A stretch of DNA of 64,000 nucleotides. Origin: Phoenix dactylifera (Eukaryota; Streptophyta; Magnoliopsida; Arecales; Arecaceae). The notes beneath the pieces are model-generated. The model was not told the origin of the DNA. It worked only from the letters and a program-made list of their open reading frames with translations, and did no database searches. Positions 55,541 to 64,000 of this stretch are shown here, piece after piece. Location of the stretch: the NCBI RefSeq assembly GCF_009389715.1, contig NW_024067694.1, positions 737,501 through 801,500 of the forward strand, read 5' to 3'. The first letter of the stretch is position 1. Each line of letters starts with the position of its first letter. Both the position numbers and the translations under genes were made by a program.

Positions 55541-58304
55541 CAAATGCTTTACCTCCCTCGCACAAAAGATACAACCCGAACTACGCCTATTGGTTTAATA
55601 CACCGTCTCCTTCCCTTCCGGAAATAGAGATGCCATTTCTATGTCCCATCTCCGAGGCCGGTGCGCCTTCCTTTCTTCTCGCCTCCTTTCTCTCTCTCTC
55701 TCTCTTTCGCTTTTATCGCTATCGCTTTCGCTGTTCGTTCATCTGCAGCAACAAACGCGCAGCACTCCCATAACGCCCTCTTTGTCGCACACGCGATCTC
55801 TAAAAGGGGCGCTTGTTGCTCTCTCTCGGTGGAGGAAGGCTCTTTTCCTCGCATTCTAGCGAGTGGTATTCCCACAAAGATGCGATCTTGATACGTATTT
55901 CCTTTTCGGTACATACTTTAATGGTCCTCCCTTAGAAAGCCCGTCTTTTCTTCCTTTCTTTTCTCTCCGGCATTATAATTTCTCTCTCTCTGTCTCTCTC
56001 TCTCTCAGGTTTTTTTTTCCGGACGGGCTTCTTCATCTGTTCTTAATTGTTTTTGTTATCTTTCATGGTTTTATAGATGGGGGGATGGGTTTCGATCCAT
56101 GACGGTCGAGAAAATGGACGAAAGTTTTCAACTTGACGGGCATTTTTTGGGCTTAAACTCAATCAAATAGAGGTAGCTTTCTGATTCTTGTATTTGAATG
56201 CTGATCATGTGATTCTTTTTAATTGTCTCGAGCAGAAGTATAGAAAGTTCGGATCTTGATGGCAGTTCTTTTGAATGAAAATAGATGTAGTTGTTGTACC
56301 ATAGAAAGGCGTTAATGATGTGTGATTGGTTCTGAAATTTATTGTTCCTTAAAGTTTGTAGTTTGTTTGGATCAAGGAATTGACTAAATGTTTTATTTAA
56401 ACAGATAAATTTATTTTCTGAGCAGACTGAATTATCCTTAAATAGGTTCGTTATAAGGAAGGCATCATTGAAGGGAAGATTATCTTTTTCCATCTACATC
56501 ATGTTACTTTCTCTCTTTGTTTTTCCAATACAACAGCCCCTTCACCCGCAAGTTTCCTGATGGAAGGACTAGCAGAATTATGTGAAGTAGCTCGCCAGCT
56601 GTTTCCATTCAATTATTCTGTTTTTTTTAATTCATAAATGTGGACATATACTGTAGTTTAAAAAAGAGAAATAAATGTATGAAGTGCCGCTTCTCATGTT
56701 AATATGGGATAAACTAAATTTAATGATACTTTAGAATAAAAGGGATAAATTTATGTCAAAGGAGCAATTTCAGATTTTGCGATAGTTTAGGTGCAGAAGA
56801 TTGCAGAAAAAGATCAATGCTAACTTCGATGTATTTTTCTTCCAAGTAGCTTTTGGCCTTTTTTTTTTTGTTAACTTCAGAGCAACTAAAGGATAGCAGA
56901 ATGAGGAAAATGTAATGACATGTTTTAAGATTTTAAATCCTTTTGCAGTAGCACATATTTGAAAAGCCTGAAAAACATTTTTGTGCTCTTTTTTCCCCAA
57001 AAAGAGATTGCATGGGTGGAAGCCTGGCCAAGAATGGAGTGAGGGTGGGATTGGAATGTCAAGAACAAAGGCTTTACCAACTCAACCAGTTGGCACCCTC
57101 CTCAGATGGTTCCTTCCATCATGAGGGTCCATGGTTTTGCAGAAGCATTTCGTGGACATTTTTAAAAGTTGGCATGATATTTAAATTTTTCTCACATTTT
57201 TAAAATGTCACTGGTCTTATGAGGTTTAGGGTTCCTTATCACTGGATAAATAAGGTCATCCTTCTGTTTCCTGATTTTACTGAGAAACTGATTCTTTACG
57301 ATGCAATAATTTGATTTTTTTTTTCAAATATAACTTGAGGACTATTGGCTTATGGGCAGGTGCTCTATAGAAATTCTTATGCTTTTGGATTAAAGTATGC
57401 TTTTAAACATATTTCAGATTGGGACGATTTATGTAATGGAGTTTAAAAAAATCCATTGGCATTTCCTGTTCTCGTTTCCCTTACATATGATCTCTTACTG
57501 GTTATTTCTATATTGTATTGTAGATTTCTGGGTTTTTATGGGATTGTAAATAAGTTCTGAAATTTTGTGCCAATTTGTTTTGGGAAGAAATGCTGTCAAG
57601 GAGCCGGAGCATCCACTGTAGTCTCCGACTTAGAACTTCGCAATAGGTCTATTCATAAAACTCTTCAACTTTTCTTCACAAAGAGTTTGATTTCCATTAT
57701 AACTAGCTTTCATAAAATAAACTGAGTGGAATAAGAAACAAACAAGAGTCTTAATGTAATGAGATACAAACAGCAGCCTGATGCATTATTAATAACATTG
57801 TCCCTGCTGCTTGCTCAAGAAGTTTTTATTCCAAATTATTGGTATCATATGATACACTGACTTCCGTTAATTTAGATGATAATAGAGAGGGTAATTGTTA
57901 TTTCCATACAAATTTTCATAAAAGCAGGTTGTATTGAATTTTCAATTGCGGCATGGCCATCTGTGCTGTAAATGAAATTCTGGCTTGTTGAGAGTCTATA
58001 TCTGCTAAATTAATTGCATCAGTTAGTATGCTTCAAATTTAGCTTTCCTCAGCAATTTTGATGAGTCAGTCCTAAATTAGCAAAGAAATCTTTGAGCCTT
58101 AGCTAATGCTCTAAAAGTCATGTACTTGCATAAAGCAATATAAAGAGCTTAGTGACTATGCTTGTTTCCTTATTTCTCTAACCTTCATGCATCTTCCTAT
58201 TTGGTTGCAGTACCAGGAACTTGCTCTGTGCTTACCTAGGTGTCCTGCAGAAGTGAAGATATTATTACTGTTCATACTAGTCATCTTTCATCTTTTTATT
58301 TTTG
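55541..58304 (+). other. Probable promoter/5' UTR region and 5' UTR intron of the calmodulin-binding gene
   Basis: Pyrimidine-rich sequence with CT repeats (55688-55712, 55979-56007) looks like a plant 5' UTR. A long AT-rich stretch follows and ends at a good acceptor (TTGGTTGCAG, 58201-58210) about 95 bp before the start codon. The donor is not resolved. No coding gene was seen. Confidence 0.5.
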
Positions 58305-60575
58305 ATGCGTGAAGAAGTGATGGAGAGAGGTACCACTTCAGTAACCCCTGAGGTGATTAAGCCTAGAAGTGGGGTAAGGAGAAATTCAGCAGGAAAAGCA
58401 AGTACTACTGCTTCACCATCTCTTTCAAACAGTGGTGAAAAGCCTGTTCCTAATTACCTCAGAGCTTCAACTGGCTCCTGTCATGATTTCTGTAAATATG
58501 GAATTAAGCATGGTTTTGAAGCAAAGAAAGGGCTTCCAATACGTACCAAACTTCTCGGCAATAACAGGAAACCAGATGAAGAACAAAATCAAGCAAAGGT
58601 TTTGACACCACGAGAGAGAAGGAAGAGACTGGAGCTCAAGGACAGTCAATTTCAAACAATGTATGGAAGTAGAGATAAAGTTGTCATGCAGAAGGATCTG
58701 CCACCTGAGAAGGTGATTCAGATTTCAGATACATCTACCAATCAAGCTGAAGTATCCGGTGAAGAATCCTCAGGCATAAAGCCAAAGTGCTTATCGCCCA
58801 ACCTGACAACAGTTGCATCTCTTGGGCATAAACCCGCAAATCTAGCTGATGAATCATCGGAGGAGGGATCTATAACCATCAAACCAGTGACCTCATCACA
58901 CATCCAGAAAAGCAACACACCTGATGAGCACAAATTTCCAGTAGAAGGGTTATGTGAAGAATCTGCAGAGATTATGCCTGTGACATCAGACAACCAGAAG
59001 CATATTGTGTCTGCTAAGAATACACCTGTCGCTCGGGTAGAAGAACCGTATGTGGAGGATGTTAGCACGAAGCTTGTGGTTTCATCACAGACCAAGACAG
59101 GCATTGCATTCACTGAGCATGTCGCTAGCAGTCTAGTAGAAGAATCATCAGAAGAGCTTGAAATCATAAAGTCACTTGTCCAGGAAAACATTGTGTGTGC
59201 AGATCATGCACCAATCAATCAAGCAGAAGGATTATCCATTCAGAAAAGCATTACATCTGCTGAGAATATATCAGCTGATCAAGCAGCAAGATTATCTGAA
59301 GAACAAAGCCAGGTGAAGATTTTGAATGCAGGTGATAATAAAAGGAGAGAGATGAACAAGCTGAAGACTGCACAAAAGAATGTTTTTGAGGACTCTGTTA
59401 AAGCTAAAGTCATCAAGCAGAAACTAACTGATGCATCTGTCAAGAAGACTGCATCACCTGTCATGGAAACCATCACATCTGTTAAGCTAACGAGTACCAT
59501 GAAGAAGAGGCCATCATTTGTTAATAAAACCATTGCACCTTTGGCGCATAGAATTATCAAGCAAAGTGCTCAATCAATTCCGAAGGCAGGTGCTGCATCT
59601 GCTGAACCTGCAACCTCTTCGAAACAAAAGGAAACTACTTCTCCTTCAATTTCTACAACTGGCCTAACTGGTCAAAGGAACCTGGAGAACAAGAGCATTA
59701 AGAGTCCAGGCCAGTCAAAAATTGGAGAGGGGAAAGTATTGAAACCACCGAAAGCTTCTGTCTTGACCAAGTCTCCTGTTAATCGGGTTTCAATCATGAA
59801 GTTGAAGAAATACGGGAACATGAAGCCTTCTTCCCTGGTGAAGACTGAAGCAAAAGTTGGAAAGGTAGATAGCAATGCCGAGAAAATCAAGGAGAAAACT
59901 GTGTACACTGTTGAGCTGAAGTCAGGGAAGTCAGATCAGAAGACCATAAAGCGAAAACCCAGCAAACTTGGATCATATCCATCATCACGTTCCTCATTAT
60001 CAGCTTCGTCATTAAGGTCTTCACCATCTGCATCATCACATGACTCTGAGTCTACAGTAAGCGAAGTGAGTGTACCTGCTACGGTCAAAGAGGGAACTGA
60101 GAGGAGGGAAACTGATGTTTCGAAGGGTAAAAACAAGAGGACACCAAGTAGAACTGGAAGTGTTCACTCTGAAGGTAAATCTACTAGACTGTGCAATTTA
60201 AAATTTCAGAGGGGCAAGGTAGTTAATCTCCAGTCTGAGGATAATGGTCCGAGAAAACTTAGATTCAGACCAGCAAAAGTTGTGAGCGAGAATCAGAATG
60301 GTAAAGAAGTAGGGAGGAGAAACTTTAGGAAGCAGAGAGCAACTTGTGCAGGAGCCCCAAACACTCCCACTTCAGATGCTCGGGCTGTTGTATTGAGACA
60401 TCAAGATGTACAGGACAAGAAAGACACCCAAGGTTTGCTCAATCATGTGATTGAAGAAACTGCAAGTAAGCTTGTGGAGACTAGGAAGAGCAAGGTGAAG
60501 GCCTTGGTGGGTGCTTTTGAAACTGTGATCTCTCTCCAAGAAAACAAACTAGCTCCTGCTGTTGCAGTTCCATGA
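58305..60575 (+). CDS. Plant calmodulin-binding domain protein
   Basis: One uninterrupted exon of 756 residues, with its first ATG at 58305 and an alternative ATG at 58320. The protein is hydrophilic and rich in Ser, Thr, Lys and Glu. Residues about 145-350 contain a degenerate repeat of acidic SSEE motifs followed by I-K-P/S blocks. A Ser-rich patch lies near residue 570. The C-terminal 140 residues hold the conserved plant calmodulin-binding domain (PF07839 type): NLKFQRGKVV, RKLRFRPAKVV and the terminal VVLRHQDVQ...EETASKLVETRKSKV...LVGAFETVISLQE helix, which binds Ca2+/calmodulin in this family. The domain is complete and the reading frame intact. Cell role is not evident from sequence. 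Confidence 0.88.
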   Translation: MREEVMERGTTSVTPEVIKPRSGVRRNSAGKASTTASPSLSNSGEKPVPNYLRASTGSCHDFCKYGIKHGFEAKKGLPIRTKLLGNNRKPDEEQNQAKVLTPRERRKRLELKDSQFQTMYGSRDKVVMQKDLPPEKVIQISDTSTNQAEVSGEESSGIKPKCLSPNLTTVASLGHKPANLADESSEEGSITIKPVTSSHIQKSNTPDEHKFPVEGLCEESAEIMPVTSDNQKHIVSAKNTPVARVEEPYVEDVSTKLVVSSQTKTGIAFTEHVASSLVEESSEELEIIKSLVQENIVCADHAPINQAEGLSIQKSITSAENISADQAARLSEEQSQVKILNAGDNKRREMNKLKTAQKNVFEDSVKAKVIKQKLTDASVKKTASPVMETITSVKLTSTMKKRPSFVNKTIAPLAHRIIKQSAQSIPKAGAASAEPATSSKQKETTSPSISTTGLTGQRNLENKSIKSPGQSKIGEGKVLKPPKASVLTKSPVNRVSIMKLKKYGNMKPSSLVKTEAKVGKVDSNAEKIKEKTVYTVELKSGKSDQKTIKRKPSKLGSYPSSRSSLSASSLRSSPSASSHDSESTVSEVSVPATVKEGTERRETDVSKGKNKRTPSRTGSVHSEGKSTRLCNLKFQRGKVVNLQSEDNGPRKLRFRPAKVVSENQNGKEVGRRNFRKQRATCAGAPNTPTSDARAVVLRHQDVQDKKDTQGLLNHVIEETASKLVETRKSKVKALVGAFETVISLQENKLAPAVAVP

Positions 60576-62083
60576 TTACTTTGTGATGGTGGTTGAATGT
60601 GATACTTGTAGATGATGTTTCCTCATGAAAAACTCAAAATAACAGTAATTGAGCTTGGATTTTACTGGTACATATGAATTAGGACGTGGACAGGCTTGTG
60701 CATGTATATAAATGGGTAAACTGAAGAAAGGTAGCTTTGGGTTGAAAAAGGTTTACCGGGTTTTGCATGTGTGGTTTGATGCCAGTCTTCTTGTCTGAGA
60801 TTTCCATTCTTTTTTCTTTCCCCGACGTAGATACTAATTTGATTTCTCTCATATATACTGCAAATCAAGTTAAGAAGCTTGCAGATATAAGGTTGAGATT
60901 ATCTGAATAAAATGCTTTCCCTCATTTTGCTGTATTCTTTCTATTTCAGTAAGTTGTTTGGCACTTCAATGACCTCAACCTCTAATTGGAGGATGCAACT
61001 TCAGATCTATACCGAATTGGATTTGTGCAAGGGCTCCTATATCTCCGAGACTTAAAGTTTTACAAGTTTTTTTTTCTTCAGTTCGTTAAATCAGCGAACA
61101 TGAGATATTTGAAGCATTGTTAATTTTGCAAGTAATATCATTTTCTTTGAGATACGTAAATGCTAATCATTTCATGTAAGTGAAATTGAGCTGCCAGGTC
61201 ATTGTGGCGACAAGTATATCTGAATGAAATGCTGTTTTCCCATACACCATTATGTTTCAGTTCATTATCTTATAGTATTAATTTTAACAGTTCTAGGAGT
61301 TAGCCGCATCTCTGAGATATCTAAGTTAGATCTGCCAGATCCATTGTGGCAACTAGCTGTTCACAAGTACTCCAATGAAATGCTGATTTCCCCCCCCTAC
61401 AACACTATCTCCCATTTCATTATAACAATTGGTTTTTTGACAAAATTGATGGCTGAAATAATACAAGGGTAAAAGTGGGTAAATAAGCAATTATTTGTCG
61501 AGTAACATTCTCAATCCCCCTCTATAGCATACATATTTGTCCTCTTAACTTCCCATCATTTATATTGGCAATACTCAACGGAATGTGGATTTTCTGATTT
61601 AAAATGAGATTTATGTATCTAGGATGAGTGTTTTCAAGACTACTGATAGAATGTTAGACTGCATGTCTGCTTGTTGTTTCAGTGTAATCGTTTCAGTCCT
61701 TCAAGATTGTGACACCTAGCGTATGATTGAAGTTATAGTTCAAGAAAGTTATAGTTATGTTTACATAGTTTCAAGAAGGTTTAAAATTTGCATTAGTTCT
61801 GAAAATTTCTGTCAATAAGCTTGGTCAGGAGTAAATATGGAGTGGATATGGATTAATATACTATCCAACAAGCCTGTCAACAACCTGCTTTCTCTCTCTT
61901 TCCCTTGAAGTGTTCTTTGTATTAAGAAAAATTAAACATTCATAGAAGGTAAATAAGCAGCATAGTCTCGTACGCTATCCTTCAGCTATGCTTAGCCATT
62001 CATTAACATATAATGGAGCCTTATTTGGTTGGGTTCTTTTTTTTTTTTTAATCATTTCATTCATGAGAAGAAAGACTCTACAT
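60576..62083. other. 3' UTR of the calmodulin-binding gene and spacer
   Basis: No further gene. AATAAA at 60907-60912 is a possible polyadenylation signal. The remainder is AT-rich. Confidence 0.4.
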
Positions 62084-62300
62084 TTTTATTTTTTTATTTT
62101 TTTTGGTACAACGGTGGCTCACATCCTACGGATATGAATGCGGCCAACAAAGTTAAAAAATAAAAGACTACCTAGAAACTCCGGCACCGCCTCGTGGGCC
62201 GTTCAAATAAAGCCACTAAAATGCTGAGCTATATAAGAGGCAACTTAATCAGCGGTCTCGTTTGCCTTTCTATAGATATACATGGTTTGGTGGGAGCGGC
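62084..62300 (-). mobile_element. Severely 5'-truncated LINE tail
   Basis: Poly-T (62084-62114) followed by GGTACAACGGTGGCTCACA is related to the start of the LINE at 37239. The minus strand encodes the end of a LINE RNase H domain (KANETAD, one stop, VASYIAQHFSGF). It appears to belong to the same family as 37239-39360. Confidence 0.6.
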
Positions 62301-62565
62301 CTTTCCCCAGCCATGCTTTTTCAACTCCAAATCTACTCAATTACTGCTGTCAAATCTTTTTCAAAGAGAATGCTATCTGGGCCCAGCGCCTGCCTTGAGG
62401 AGGATGTTGGTTTATCTGTTTCCATGAGGAGGATGTTGGTCGAGACTCCACATTTATCTGTTTCCACGTAAAAAGCAGCCTAATCCCCAGGTACAAGGAA
62501 AAAAAAAAGACGGACATTCATCAGATGGTCAGCGTCGTCTGATTACAGAAGCTAAAGGCCATGAT

Positions 62566-62631
62566 TCGACCAACAAGCCGATATCCGTGTTCCGCGATTC
62601 GACCAACAAGCCGATATCCGTGTTCCGCCGT
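62566..62631. repeat. 33 bp tandem duplication
   Basis: Two adjacent copies of GATTCGACCAACAAGCCGAT plus 13 more bases (TCCGTGTTCCGC ending). Confidence 0.85.
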
Positions 62632-64000
62632 CACAACGTAACAATATAAGATCACCTCAGTCTAATTCTCTCCACTTGGAGGCGTCTGGAAATCTTGTCT
62701 CGCCAGGGAACAACAAATCAGAGACCATCGCAGCTGACGCCTGGCAAGCTGGATTCGCCCCATGTGGACTAAAATACCCCCAAACTTTAAGGAAATATCA
62801 CATTCATTCTGTTGGGTATGGGGGTCATTTATCTAATTGTTTCACTATGAAAGTTTTCTGGGCTACCCCTCTGTGCTTTGCTGGGATTACACACAACGCG
62901 AGAGAGAGAGAGGGAGACAGAGAGAGAGAGATAGAGTTGTCTTCTTCGAAGAGGGGAAAGGAAAAGTAAAGCTATCTTCTAGCTGAGGTGAGGAATTGTA
63001 TGAGTATTAGAAACAATTTTGTTATTATTTTTCTTGGTTTAAGTTCCTAAAAATGTCGTTTCCACCCTAAATTTTTGATTTTTAGTATTTTTTTTCATGT
63101 GGTTATCTAGTTTTATTCCATATGCTTTGGATTTGGGTGATGGAAATTGGTTTCAGGGATCGAAGAGGGAAAATTTTGATGTACATCACATCTTACACGC
63201 ACTATGAATATTGTCGGAAATTGCTAAATGTGGAAAAGTCTTGAGGATGTTAGGAATGTCGGAATTTCGACTCTAGGTGCAAATCGAAAAGGCTTTTTTT
63301 TCTCAGATTCTTTCCTTTCTTGTTATTTGAGGTCGCAGATAGATCTTTGGAGAGGAAAAGCTTATAAATCTTTTATTGATGTGTTTATAGAGCTTATTCC
63401 TGGAACAGATTTAATATTACTGGACTTGGTATATAGCGTAGACTTTGTTCCTGTTCACGATGTTGCTCGGTTATTTGGGAAAAGAAAATATTATGATACA
63501 AATTACAAAAGAATCTGAACTGGGGGGGTTTAGGAAAGTATTGAATTGCTCTAAGTGGGAGACTTATGGCAGTTTAATTTGAGAAAAATATAGAAACTTC
63601 ATATTTCAAAAGGAGGATAACATGGTTTGTAGGTTGATTATTTGGCACATAAGTGAATGATTGTGGTATTGTAAATGGGAGGAGAATGCAATCCAAGGTT
63701 TGGATGGAAAGGTTGTTGTTACATCCATCTGTTAAATGGAAGAACAATCTAATTTGGTTAGTTGGTGCTTCATTGGAGTTGCAAAACAAGTTACAGCGAT
63801 CTACGATATCTCTTTAGTCCTTGGAAAATGATAGTAATAATTCTAACATATAAGCTTATAATCTTTGGAGTGTGGACAAACAGGTGTATATGATGGTTGT
63901 GGCGAGTGGGTCGAAGCTTGTCTTTTTGTGGAGTTCTATACATTCTTTCGAAGCTTTGCTATATTCAGGCAATCCTGCCAAGTTATGTTTCGCATGTTTC
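62632..64000 (+). other. Unidentified right end, possible 5' region of a gene
   Basis: 62640-63010 is GC-richer with a GA tract (62897-62932) and looks like a 5' UTR. A 96-codon frame at 63228-63518 and a 97-codon frame at 62676-62969 were not recognised. A G-run (63521-63527) might be a polypurine tract. I cannot assign this region. Confidence 0.3.

Overview
This 64 kb window is nuclear DNA of a flowering plant. The basis is introns with GT-AG borders, a plant-type nuclear tRNA-Phe, two ordinary plant genes and dense nested transposons. The transposon types (Tekay/Del-like chromovirus, Athila-like element with a tRNA-Asp primer site, En/Spm CACTA elements, PIF/Harbinger, TRIM, SINE, LINE) and the gene style suggest a monocot. 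A palm-type genome is my best guess, but that is an inference from family resemblance, not proof.

Layout. 1-4273: left part of a minus-strand Ty1/copia element (partial gag, leader, primer site, one 2.3 kb LTR). 4274-11380: a decayed plus-strand Ty3/gypsy chromovirus with gag-protease, RT, RNase H, integrase, chromodomain and a 2.1 kb 3' LTR; its 5' LTR is not in the window. 12510-28296: a CACTA transposon (TSD TTG) with a broken Transposase_24-type gene and captured host exons (plant TBC RabGAP, DExH-helicase-like). Nested in it is a 10.7 kb Athila-like gag-protease-only retrotransposon (13612-24348), which itself carries a 1.7 kb PIF/Harbinger-like element (16381-18078). 29449-30967: tandem copia LTR-end/gag fragments. 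30968-31615: a 648 bp TRIM with only 60 bp between its LTRs. 32741-36438: a second CACTA (TSD TAG), a Pack-type element carrying two exons of a group IIb WRKY gene and the start of an HpcH/HpaI-aldolase-like gene. 37239-39360: a 5'-truncated minus-strand LINE.

The first host gene (39613-48350, plus strand, six exons, 451 residues) encodes a probably plastid-targeted DUF4336 protein. Its 4.8 kb fourth intron holds an antisense tRNA-Phe(GAA) gene. A decayed copia element with mismatched LTRs follows (49159-51385), then AT-rich spacer with a fold-back repeat, a SINE with a 9 bp TSD (54735-55120) and another fold-back (55404-55540). The second host gene has a CDS at 58305-60575 (756 residues); it is a plant calmodulin-binding-domain protein with a probable intron in its 5' UTR. 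The last 3.4 kb holds a LINE tail, a small duplication and sequence I could not identify.

The two host genes are independent of each other. The remaining structure is mostly transposon history: nested insertions, exon capture and LTR recombination.
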